Translations under genes and position numbers: made by a program
Assembly (NCBI GenBank): GCA_015228815.1
Contig: JADGCV010000026.1
Coordinates: 1 to 64,000 of the forward strand
Source of the DNA: Magnetococcales bacterium
GTDB taxonomy: Bacteria; Pseudomonadota; Magnetococcia; Magnetococcales; UBA8363
Length of the DNA stretch: 64,000 bases
Reading direction: 5' to 3'
Shown: positions 17,101-23,809 of the stretch, in pieces
Numbering within the stretch: position 1 is the first letter of the stretch
Layout: each line of letters starts with the position of its first letter
Notes under the pieces: model-generated
Seen by the model: the letters and a program-made list of their open reading frames with translations, nothing else
What the model was told of the DNA's origin: nothing
Database searches by the model: none

Positions 17101-19154
17101 CACTGAATGGCGGCACGATTGCCGATGCCGCCGGCAACGCCGCTTCGCTCCTCCTTCCCACCCCCGGTTCAAGCCGTTCCCTCGGTCAAAACAAGGATTT
17201 CCTCATCGATACCACCCCTCCCGCCGTCGTCCAGATCACCTCCACCGCTGCCGACACAACCTTCAAGAGCGGAGAGACCATCCCCATATCCGTCCATTTT
17301 TCCGAAACGGTTTTCGTCACCGCCACCCCCGGACTCACCCTGGAGACGGGAACGACCGATCGAACGGCGCGATACCGCCAGGGATCGGGTTCATCGACGT
17401 TGGTGTTCGACTATACGGTGGCTGAGGGTGATTTCAATGGCGATCTGGACCTTGTCGCCTTGAACCCGCTTTCACTTGACGGGGCAACCATCAAGGATGG
17501 CGCGGGACACGCCGCATCCACCCTGCTGCCGGATCCGGGAACCCCGCTTTCGCTCGGTGGATCGAAGAACATCGTCGCCGACGGGATGGCCCCGGCCATT
17601 CTGTCCATCACCTCGCCCGCGGTCGATGGAACCTACAAGGAAGCGGATCGGATCACGGTGACCCTTCATTTTTCGGAGGCGGTCCTGGTAACCGGAACGC
17701 CAACCCTGACGTTGGAGACGGGAACGACCGATCGGGAGGCCATTTTTTCGGGAGGGTCCGGGACTACGGCGATCGATTTTTCCTATACCGTGCAACAAGG
17801 CGATGCCAGTTCGAATCTTGACATCACAGGACCCTCGGCACTGTCTTACAATGGCGGAGCCATTCGCGATCCAGCCGGCAACCCTGCCGATCTTGCGTTG
17901 CCGTCCCCAGGATCCACCCGTTCCCTTGGCCATGGCAGAACGATCATCATCGATACCGCCGCGACGACCCCATCAACGCCCGTCACCCCTGAAACCGCGC
18001 CATCGACCGCGGCAACGACCACCCCTGCCGCATCGTCATCGAATACAACACCCACTGCCTCCACCCCGAATCCGACCCCTCTGATTCCCGTGCCGCCCGT
18101 TTCGACGCCCCTGGTGACCTCATCCGTTGCCGCGCCAAGCACAACCGCCACACCCGGTATCGCCCCCACGGGGCCAATTTTATCCTCTTCCACCAACGTG
18201 GCTGCCGTCGTCACCTTCGCCTCCACGGGGGCCAATCTGGATATCAACAACGGTCCGATCGCCCCCATCGTCACTTTTACCACCTCGACACCGCCACCGA
18301 CGACACTCCCCGCCACCAGCAACCCATCAGCCCCCACCTCCATCCTGGCACCATCCACGGTCGTGTCGCCCAGTCCGCTCGTCGATACCGTCCTGACGAC
18401 GTTTCCGTCCCTGATTCTTCAGCCCTCCACCACGGCAACCGCCCCATCCAGCCCCCCCCCGGTCCCACCCGCCGCGCCAACACCAACAACGCCAGGGCCA
18501 ACCGCGCCCACGGTTTCCCCTTCGGGTACCGGGACCACACCCCCATCCCCCTCCGGAATCACCCTGACTTCCAATGCCGGATTTCCTGTCGCCTCGGGTA
18601 CGCCCGCCATCCCCCCCGGAGCGTCGGGACTGTTTCTGGCCGATGGCATTCCCGACATGAACGCCACCATTGGCGGCAATGTCGATTTTTCCGTCCCTTC
18701 GACCGCCTTTGCCCACTCGGATGGCAACGCGGTCGTACAACTGTCGGCACAGCAGGCGGATGGCCAGTCCCTGCCCAACTGGCTGCAATTCGATCCAAGG
18801 ACGGGAAAGTTTTCCGGCCAGCCCCCGGAAGGATTCGACGGCAATCTGAACATCAAGGTCATCGCTCGGGACAACAATGGCCGCGAAGCGGTCGCGGTAT
18901 TCCGGGTCAAGATGGGTCAGGAACGGACCGGAAACACCGACCGCGGGGCTTCATGGCTGCATCCGTCGGCGATTCGACCCGTTCTGGCTCGCTGGGGGGC
19001 GATGGACAGGGACCAACCCATTCAGGAAGGATCGCCCGGCCTTTCCCGTCAACTGGCACACCATGGCCGGACAGGATGGATCGAGCGTACCCTGCGCTTG
19101 CAACACGCCGCTGAAAGAATGGCTACGTCACGGAACATGGTATCGAAAGGATGA
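11136..19154 (+). CDS. Giant DUF4347/Ig-like repeat surface or secreted protein
   Basis: The 2672-residue product is a large adhesin-like exoprotein. The N-terminus has no classical signal peptide but has the LEPRIMFDGA motif (residues 29-38), found at the start of many giant secreted proteins. A DUF4347 domain follows (about 85-240: LHLFTHGSPGLITLGS, ILIHGCTVA, TGADVAAS, GGDWDLE). After a spacer (about 250-400) come 15 tandem Ig-like repeats (see repeat feature). A Pro/Thr/Ser-rich linker of about 240 residues leads to a cadherin/He_PIG-type domain near the C-terminus (PNWLQFDPRTGKFSGQPPEG, ARDNNGREAVAVFRV). No RTX GGxGxD repeats were seen and no type I secretion genes are adjacent. The role is inferred: surface attachment or biofilm matrix. 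Confidence 0.85.
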   Translation: MKLFRRNRQRFDDQNIAQRNAPAPIAFALEPRIMFDGAAPETWSDLQVPPHPEAEAISEPQPVQSGPHSGEQEGNHPLREVAVIDTGIAEYQSLIDALKGKENDGADTIEVVLIEGGQSGLARLAAWAQHREQVDTLHLFTHGSPGLITLGSDVLTFDTLKNSETAAVLAALGHALTEDGNILIHGCTVAAHAEGNDFITLLAHETGADVAASIDATGASRLGGDWDLERATGPIESNILEHLARNDPFDHLLETVTFVAGDLVNNTDAFTKSIGGQTFTITPGSSPFINIQTDIPALTGLYVLNSDLSAGNGTEFTLAAPTNYTFDLGSFQYTSDRGAQSLTLTLTLIDNTTDAQTYATTGNSTVQTFNTFTTAAEDVRSIKFVTNELIYYNNFVITDVKPIPTAPTVASVSSDTANGSYKVGDTVDVKVTFSEAVTVTGTPQITLETGTTDRTVDYSSGSGTTELHFTYTVQASDTSSDLDVTGTTALALNGGTIASTATTTNATLTLAAPGAANSLGNAKALVIDTTAPTVASVTSTTANGTYKTGDAVNVTVNFSENVTVTGTPTLTLETGTTDRTIDYVSGSGTSALVFTYTVQAGDTSADLDYTATTALALGGGSINDTAGNAATLTLATPGAANSLGNAKALVIDTTAPTVSSVTSTTANGTYKTGDAVNVTVNFSENVTVTGTPTLTLETGTTDRTVDYVSGSGTSALVFTYTVQAGDSSADLDTTATTALALNGGSINDGAGNSATLTLAAPGAANSLGNAKALVIDGVAPTVASVSSSTADGSYKAGDAVNITVNFSENVTVTGTPTLTLETGTTDRTIDYVSGTGSSALVFTYTVSAGDTASDLDYTATNALSLNGGGIADSAGNSATLTLAAPGAANSLGNSKALVIDTTVPTVTSVTSTSNNGTYYPGNTINVTVTFSEAVTVTGTPTITLETGTTDRDVAYASGSGTNTLVFTYTVQSGDNSADLDYTATTALSLGGGSINDTAGNAATLTLAAPGAANSLGANKALVVALAPSVTSVSATTANGSYKSGDAIAVTVTFSEAVTVTGTPTITLETGTTDRNATYASGSGTTTLTFNYTVQAGDGSGDLDYTATNALGLNGGTIQNGQAVAASLTLASPGAANSLGANKAIVIDTTSPTVSSVNATTGDGSYKQGDTINIIVNFSEAITVATGGGTPYLTLETGTTDRNATYASGTGSTTLVFSYTVQAGDTSSDLEAVSTAALVSNGGTLKDTAGNDATLTLASPGAANSLGANRAIVIDTTSPTVSSVSAFTANGSYNGGIVIVTVTFSEAITVASGIGAPYLTLETGTIDRNAIYINGSGSTSLAFLYIVQAGDTSSDLDAVSTAALVLNGSTFKDAAGNDATLTLASPGAANSLGANKAIVIDTTSPTVSSVTSTTANGSYKQGDTVNVTVTFSEAITVATGGGTPYLTLETGTTDRNATYASGSGSTDLVFSYTVQAGDTSSDLDAVSTAALVSNGGTLRDAAGNDATLTLASPGAANSFGANKAIVIDTTSPTVTSVGSTTANGTYFPGNTIDITVLFSEAVTVTGTPTLTLETGTTDRSVNYSSGSGTTTLVFSYTVQTGDLSNDLDYTTTTALALNGGTINDAAGNAATLTLATPGNANSLGNAKAIVLASLPTVTDVTSSTANGLYKVGDTLALTVTFTEAVTVTGTPTITLETGTTDRSATYASGSGTTTLTFNYTVQAGDGSGDLDYTATNALGLNGGTIQNGQAVAASLTLASPGAANSLGANKAIVIDTTSPTVSSVTSTTADGSYKQGDTVNVTVTFSEAITVTTGGGTSYLTLETGTTDRNATYASGSGSTSLVFSYIVQAGDTSSDLDAVSTAALVLNGSTFKDAAGNDATLTLASPGAVNSLGNAKAIVIDTTPAVVNRVSSITSNGTYKEGDTLRITVHFSENVTVTQTPTLTLETGKTDRAVNYASGSGTDTLTFTYTIQPGDVSEDLDTIATTALALNGGTIADAAGNAASLLLPTPGSSRSLGQNKDFLIDTTPPAVVQITSTAADTTFKSGETIPISVHFSETVFVTATPGLTLETGTTDRTARYRQGSGSSTLVFDYTVAEGDFNGDLDLVALNPLSLDGATIKDGAGHAASTLLPDPGTPLSLGGSKNIVADGMAPAILSITSPAVDGTYKEADRITVTLHFSEAVLVTGTPTLTLETGTTDREAIFSGGSGTTAIDFSYTVQQGDASSNLDITGPSALSYNGGAIRDPAGNPADLALPSPGSTRSLGHGRTIIIDTAATTPSTPVTPETAPSTAATTTPAASSSNTTPTASTPNPTPLIPVPPVSTPLVTSSVAAPSTTATPGIAPTGPILSSSTNVAAVVTFASTGANLDINNGPIAPIVTFTTSTPPPTTLPATSNPSAPTSILAPSTVVSPSPLVDTVLTTFPSLILQPSTTATAPSSPPPVPPAAPTPTTPGPTAPTVSPSGTGTTPPSPSGITLTSNAGFPVASGTPAIPPGASGLFLADGIPDMNATIGGNVDFSVPSTAFAHSDGNAVVQLSAQQADGQSLPNWLQFDPRTGKFSGQPPEGFDGNLNIKVIARDNNGREAVAVFRVKMGQERTGNTDRGASWLHPSAIRPVLARWGAMDRDQPIQEGSPGLSRQLAHHGRTGWIERTLRLQHAAERMATSRNMVSKG
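12351..17946 (+). repeat. Fifteen tandem ~124-codon Ig-like repeats
   Basis: Each unit runs from a (A/S)PTVxSVxSxTANGxYKxGD opening, through VTFSEAVTVTGTPxLTLETGT, to AAPGAANSLGxxKAxVID. I count 15 starts. Most units are about 372 nt; units with a GGGTPYLTLETGT insertion are slightly longer. The last three (from about 16850) are the most diverged. Several units are nearly identical in DNA. About 185 nt from 14400 match the segment 1881 bp further on with a single difference, and about 135 nt around 15163-15298 match exactly the segment 1503 bp further on. This indicates recent duplication or gene conversion. Confidence 0.9.
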
Positions 19155-19236
19155 TCACGATAACGATTTCCTTTGACATTACATGCGTTGGCAGATCGTC
19201 ACAGACTCAATGATCGTGCGTCCACCTTGACAAAAA

Positions 19237-19884
19237 ATGAAAAATCCAGCGATGCTCAACAGAATCAACGTAACCGCCTTTGTGGATTGGAACTCCCAGT
19301 TCCATAATGCGGGTCAGTCGAATCAAAAACATCCTGATCGCCAAGCAGAGAAAACGATCGACTACGTTTCCGAGAAACTTGCATCCCTTTTGACAGGAAT
19401 GGATCAAAATTCCCTATTTCACGTTGTCATGCGCATTTACCATGGATGGTATCAGGGACTGACAATGACGAAGCATCGCATCGCTCTTGGCAACCTCATC
19501 AAAGACGAATTGGTCCCCAGAAAACGATCCAATGTCCGTTTCGACTGGTCCCGTCCCTTTGGCGACACGCTTGCCGACGCATTCGATCACAGAAAACACA
19601 AACGATTGGGAATTCATCTTCCGGATACATTACGCAGCGACGCGAAAGGTGAAAAACGTGAAAAAATGGTAGACACCGCGCTCGCCTGCGATCTTCTCCA
19701 CGCAGCACGTTTCGAATCAGACTCATGGCGAATCGTCATGGCCGAGGACGATGACCTTGTTCCTGCGGTATTTGTGGCGGAAAAGTGGTCCAAGGAAAAG
19801 GGCGGGCGCACCATTATTCTCCGCAAGAGAGACAATAACGGACATCTGAACCTGAACGGAATATTCTCGAAGATGGAGTCCTGA
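19237..19884 (+). CDS. NYN-domain (PIN-like) putative ribonuclease
   Basis: The 215-residue product resembles NYN-domain nucleases, a PIN-like family of metal-dependent RNases. The expected acidic positions are present: Asp17 in FVDWNSQ, Asp146 and Asp152 in KMVDTALACDLL, and the cluster 171-173 in RIVMAEDDDLVPAV. Spacing and order match NYN proteins such as LabA/Limkain-type members. Residues about 60-140 are a longer, charged insertion between the first and second motifs. No good Shine-Dalgarno precedes ATG 19237; ATG 19252 is possible. The next gene begins 2 bp after the stop and its Shine-Dalgarno (GGAG, about 19874) lies inside this gene, so the two are translationally coupled. The AT content is higher than in flanking genes, suggesting transfer. 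Likely function: the RNA-cleaving effector of a two-gene system (inference). Confidence 0.7.
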   Translation: MKNPAMLNRINVTAFVDWNSQFHNAGQSNQKHPDRQAEKTIDYVSEKLASLLTGMDQNSLFHVVMRIYHGWYQGLTMTKHRIALGNLIKDELVPRKRSNVRFDWSRPFGDTLADAFDHRKHKRLGIHLPDTLRSDAKGEKREKMVDTALACDLLHAARFESDSWRIVMAEDDDLVPAVFVAEKWSKEKGGRTIILRKRDNNGHLNLNGIFSKMES

Positions 19885-19886
19885 AA

Positions 19887-22106
19887 ATGGATAAAGATGC
19901 CTTCCTGAAGGAACTTGGCCTGTTTGCGGATCTTGATTCACAGCCTGATTCCGTCCTCAATGGAAACAATATAATCATCAGGTTCCATCAATATGGTGCC
20001 CCTGTTCAGCTTACCCTCGATACCCGAGAAGGATCCGTCATTGAACGTCGTGACGGGAACGAAGTTCGCCACAACACGTACAAAGGATTGCTCGCCTCAC
20101 CTTCTTTCGGCGATCTGAGGCGTTTCACGGAAGTGCAGAAAACGCTGTTGAAAACGGAGTTCCCCTATATCGAAGACACTGCTGCACATCTTCCAATCAT
20201 AGGTGAACTCGCAACGGATGGAACCGAAACAGACACAAACCTTCTTGACGCCATCAAAAGCTGGCTGAACAACACGGCTCCACCGGGATCGCCGGTTCGG
20301 GCACTTGTCATTGACGGTCCCGCCGGGATCGGCAAAACCCACCTGATCAGAAGATTATGTCATGATCGAGTCATGGGTTTCAGCGCCGGTTCGCCACCGC
20401 CGATCCTGCATGTTCAGAGTCGTGGAAAACAATTGACCTCCTTGAACGATGTCATCGCCGGCACACTTCAATTCCTGCGACTGCGCCTGACCTACTTCCA
20501 GGTTCCAATACTGGTTCGGCATGGTTTGATTCAGGTCGCCATCGATGGATTCGATGAAATGGCCGATCCCAATGGCTATAATACGGCATGGGGGACGCTC
20601 GGGGAGTTCATCAAGGACTGCGCGGGCGGCACCTTACTGCTGGCCGGTCGCGATACGTTCATCGATGTCGAAACGGTCAAGAATGCGCCGATTGGTCTGA
20701 ATTCCTCCGTCATCTCGGCCGTTCATCTGCGCCATCTGAGGGCGGACGAAGCCAGGGAATGGCTTGGGTCTCAGGGATGGGACAAAAGCAAAATCAAGGA
20801 CATGGACAACCTTCTCGAAGAGGGATCCTACACCTTGCGTCCTTTTTTCATCAGCGAAATCAACAAAAAATTAAAAAACGAAGAAGAATGCGGCTTCTTT
20901 CTTTCTTTTCCGCTTCGCTCATTGATCGATTCCATTCTTGAACGCGAAGCAAAAATACTCGCCAGAACGAATACCAGCCCGGAACAAACAGATAAAATAA
21001 AAGAGCGATTATCCGCCTTTTTCATTGAAGTCGCCCGGGATATGGCAGATTGCGAAAGCGAATCCATCGATCAAGACAACCTTGTTCTCATTCTGGAACT
21101 GGTATTCAAAGATCATGTCCCAGAGGATGTCCTCCGATCCCTGCGCCACAGGGTGCAATCGTTTCCCCTTCTTGAAAGAGAGGGAAACAACGAAAATCGC
21201 CGCTTCCCACATTCCCAAGTCCAGGATTATTTCCTGGGCCTTGCCTATCTGTCCCTCCTGGCGACAGGTTGCGAACGTCCCAAATCCTTGCGCCGCAATG
21301 TCATCGGTATCGACTTCCTCGACATATTTCACGATATTGCCTCAAGCGCCTTTCCCGATGACGTGATCCGTTTCCGCGATGGTGCAATAAGATTGCTCGC
21401 GGATCACGGGTTCGCGGACCGCAGCAGGCAAAACATTGCCGCCATTCTTCTTGCGGCGCTTCCGGCAACCGCCAAACCTGCGTCCAAGACGTGCCTCATC
21501 GAAAACATCTGGTTCGGTGACGTGCTTCTGCGCGGGACCCTGCCTTCGTGCCGTCTTGCACATGTTGGCATTTCATACCTGGATGCCCGTGGCGCGGATC
21601 TTTCGCAAATCCATTTTGAGAACAGCTCGGTCACAAGTCTTGTCGCCGACATGCAGACACGTCTGCCAGACTCATTTCCCGATCCACACTCCCTTTCCAT
21701 CGATGAACACGGACGATCGCGGAAATTACCCAACGAGGATATGTCGAAATGGATCGAAAAACAGAAACCCGGCCAGGAAAAGGCACGGAATGGCACGCAA
21801 GAACATTTTTACAACGAATACCTTGACTACTTTGAACGGCTTTGCCGCGTGATCATTCGCCAGGGATGGATTCGTATGGCAAAAGACGACAGTGCGGGAA
21901 AACTGCTGGAGGATGATCGATGGCCAAACATTCGTGATGAACTTGACAGGCTGAAATTTCTTGAGGCGTCCTTTACGAAGCCTGCCTCCGGACAAAACGC
22001 ACCCTTTGTCCGTATTCGGCGCGCTCGTGAATTGCTGACGCGGCAAACGGACGATCCAGAGATCACTCAGGTCCGCAAAGCCATTATCAATCTTGGGTCG
22101 TCATAA
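19887..22106 (+). CDS. NACHT/STAND-type NTPase
   Basis: The 739-residue product has a Walker A GPAGIGKT (144-151) and a Walker B VAIDGFDEMAD (217-227), with the DGFDE form typical of NACHT NTPases. RFPHSQVQDYFLGLAYLSLL (about 440) matches the FxHxxFQEYF motif that ends the NACHT winged-helix region. The N-terminal 130 residues are an unrecognised domain. The C-terminal half contains a short pentapeptide-like stretch (YLDARGADLSQIHFENSSV, around 565-585) and then a helical region of unknown type. STAND proteins act as sensors that assemble on a trigger and activate an effector; bacterial NACHT proteins are known in phage defence. No nuclease or TIR domain is fused, so the coupled NYN protein is the natural effector candidate. 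Base composition resembles that of its partner and differs from the flanking genes. Confidence 0.8.
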   Translation: MDKDAFLKELGLFADLDSQPDSVLNGNNIIIRFHQYGAPVQLTLDTREGSVIERRDGNEVRHNTYKGLLASPSFGDLRRFTEVQKTLLKTEFPYIEDTAAHLPIIGELATDGTETDTNLLDAIKSWLNNTAPPGSPVRALVIDGPAGIGKTHLIRRLCHDRVMGFSAGSPPPILHVQSRGKQLTSLNDVIAGTLQFLRLRLTYFQVPILVRHGLIQVAIDGFDEMADPNGYNTAWGTLGEFIKDCAGGTLLLAGRDTFIDVETVKNAPIGLNSSVISAVHLRHLRADEAREWLGSQGWDKSKIKDMDNLLEEGSYTLRPFFISEINKKLKNEEECGFFLSFPLRSLIDSILEREAKILARTNTSPEQTDKIKERLSAFFIEVARDMADCESESIDQDNLVLILELVFKDHVPEDVLRSLRHRVQSFPLLEREGNNENRRFPHSQVQDYFLGLAYLSLLATGCERPKSLRRNVIGIDFLDIFHDIASSAFPDDVIRFRDGAIRLLADHGFADRSRQNIAAILLAALPATAKPASKTCLIENIWFGDVLLRGTLPSCRLAHVGISYLDARGADLSQIHFENSSVTSLVADMQTRLPDSFPDPHSLSIDEHGRSRKLPNEDMSKWIEKQKPGQEKARNGTQEHFYNEYLDYFERLCRVIIRQGWIRMAKDDSAGKLLEDDRWPNIRDELDRLKFLEASFTKPASGQNAPFVRIRRARELLTRQTDDPEITQVRKAIINLGSS

Positions 22107-22163
22107 TATTCAGTATGATTATCAAGCAATAACCAATAAACCTACCCAAAGGGTTTTTGATTA

Positions 22164-23804
22164 TCAATTTATCAACAAACCAACAACCCGATCCAGATGT
22201 TCCTCGACCGGTCGCATCACCCCTTCATCCTTCAATCGTTGCGCCGGTTGTACCGGTTGGGCTTTCTTCCCTTCTTCCGCCGTGACCTCGGGATAGAACA
22301 CCTGGGCGACCTGTCGTCGCCACTCCGCCACCGCATCCTCCCAGACCTGTTCCTGTTCCGTCTTTTGCCAACCTGTCTTCAGGTATTCAAGAATCTTTCC
22401 GTGCAACGATGAAATCACCTTCCGATCCCTGGGCAACCATGCGCCCAAGGCCTGGGCCTCGAAAAGACGTCCCTGGCCACGCAGGATCCGTCCCAGATCG
22501 ATCCAAAGGGGATACTCCGATGGCGGCAAAAGCCATCCCGGCGCCCCATGCCCGTGACCTGCATTCTCCTTTTCCTCCAACATCACTCGAACCCCCAGCT
22601 TGCCAAGGAAAACCGCCCCATCCAGTTTCCCCATCCGAACCAGCAACCGCAGCGCCAAATGGGAAAAACTGGTTTGCATCCAGGATAATTCCCTGATCTG
22701 CAATAGAATCATCCCCTGACGCAACAATTTTATTCCCTGTTGCCAATCATCATCATGAACGGCCAGCCACATTCGCAAATAAATGTTGATCAAAAATGCA
22801 GGGTGCGCCGGTTTGTCCACCCGTTCCAGAATGGAACGTCCCTCCTCCACCATCTCCCGCGCTGCGGAAATACGGTCAATTTTCATTTTCAAACAGGAAA
22901 ATTGATTTAAAAATTCGCCGACGAACAAATGCCCTGGACCAAAATGATCGCGAACGATGCCAAGCATACATTCATGGAGCCCTTCCGATTTTTCATGGAA
23001 TCCCTTGCGCAGATAAAACCGCCCCAAGGCGTTCAGCGCCGGAAGAACTCCCGGATGGTCCGGACCGTGCAACGCCCGGGTGGAGGCCACCACCTCCTGC
23101 AACAACCGCTCGGCTTCGTCAAGATTGCCCAACTGCTGGTGGGTTTCGGCCAAAAGTTCCTTGGCCAGCAAGGTTTCAGGATAATTGGGCAACAAGGAAT
23201 GCAGGGCGATGTCCCGGGCCCGTCCCAAAACTTCAAGGGCCTTGCCGTAGGCACCGGTCCGCAGATGCGCCCGGGCCAGATTGTTGAGCACATGCACCAT
23301 CTGCGGCGCTCGCTCCCCAAGGCCCGAGGAGAAAATCTTCATGGATCGCCGGATCATCTTCATCGCCCGATCCTGACGACCCGTCTCCAGACACAACAGG
23401 GCATAATTGTTCAGGGTGAATGCAATATCAAAGGTTGCCCAAACACTGTTTTTCCTGAAAAAAGACAGCGCACGGGTAAAATTTTCCTCCGATTCCTTGA
23501 ATCGACCCAGGCGGAAACAGCAATATCCCAGTTCGTTGTGGACCTGACCGAGAAAACCGGGACGCGGTTTGGAACTGTCGGATTCCATGAAGGCAGACTG
23601 ATTCCATTTTTCCAGGGCCTTGGCAAAACTGCCCCTGGATTGCAGATCAACCGCATCCTTCCACAATGTTTCGGCCCGGTTTCGCTTCCAATCCTGGGCC
23701 TCGACCGGCTTTTGGTTCAAGCGGCGCCAGGCGATGACAATCACCCCCATCGCCAGCAAAAATCCGGTAACGACAAGAACGATCATCCAATTGAGGTTCA
23801 ACAT
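22164..23804 (-). CDS. Membrane-anchored TPR protein
   Basis: The 546-residue product starts with one membrane helix (about residues 7-26, IVLVVTGFLLAMGVIVIAW). Cytoplasmic TPR repeats follow across about residues 45-330. They include kinesin-light-chain-like units such as ELGYCCFRLGRFKESEENF, NNLARAHLRTGAYGKALEVL and LAETHQQLGNLDEAERLLQE. The C-terminal 200 residues are helical and not recognised. Such proteins are scaffolds; no partner can be named. Its start is only 5 bp from the start of the divergent radical SAM gene, so the two promoters must overlap the opposing coding sequences unless a later start is used (ATG at 23786 is available). It is convergent with the NACHT gene. Confidence 0.75.
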   Translation of the reverse strand: MLNLNWMIVLVVTGFLLAMGVIVIAWRRLNQKPVEAQDWKRNRAETLWKDAVDLQSRGSFAKALEKWNQSAFMESDSSKPRPGFLGQVHNELGYCCFRLGRFKESEENFTRALSFFRKNSVWATFDIAFTLNNYALLCLETGRQDRAMKMIRRSMKIFSSGLGERAPQMVHVLNNLARAHLRTGAYGKALEVLGRARDIALHSLLPNYPETLLAKELLAETHQQLGNLDEAERLLQEVVASTRALHGPDHPGVLPALNALGRFYLRKGFHEKSEGLHECMLGIVRDHFGPGHLFVGEFLNQFSCLKMKIDRISAAREMVEEGRSILERVDKPAHPAFLINIYLRMWLAVHDDDWQQGIKLLRQGMILLQIRELSWMQTSFSHLALRLLVRMGKLDGAVFLGKLGVRVMLEEKENAGHGHGAPGWLLPPSEYPLWIDLGRILRGQGRLFEAQALGAWLPRDRKVISSLHGKILEYLKTGWQKTEQEQVWEDAVAEWRRQVAQVFYPEVTAEEGKKAQPVQPAQRLKDEGVMRPVEEHLDRVVGLLIN

Positions 23805-23809
23805 CCGTC

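Noticed and set aside
12351-17946. Possible CRISPR-like or tandem DNA repeat array
   Set aside because: The repeats are about 372 nt, keep an open frame and encode Ig-like domains; no spacers.
22144-22158. Small hairpin ACCC-AAA-GGGT followed by TTTTT between the convergent NACHT and TPR genes
   Set aside because: A four-base-pair stem is too weak to claim a terminator, although the position would suit one.
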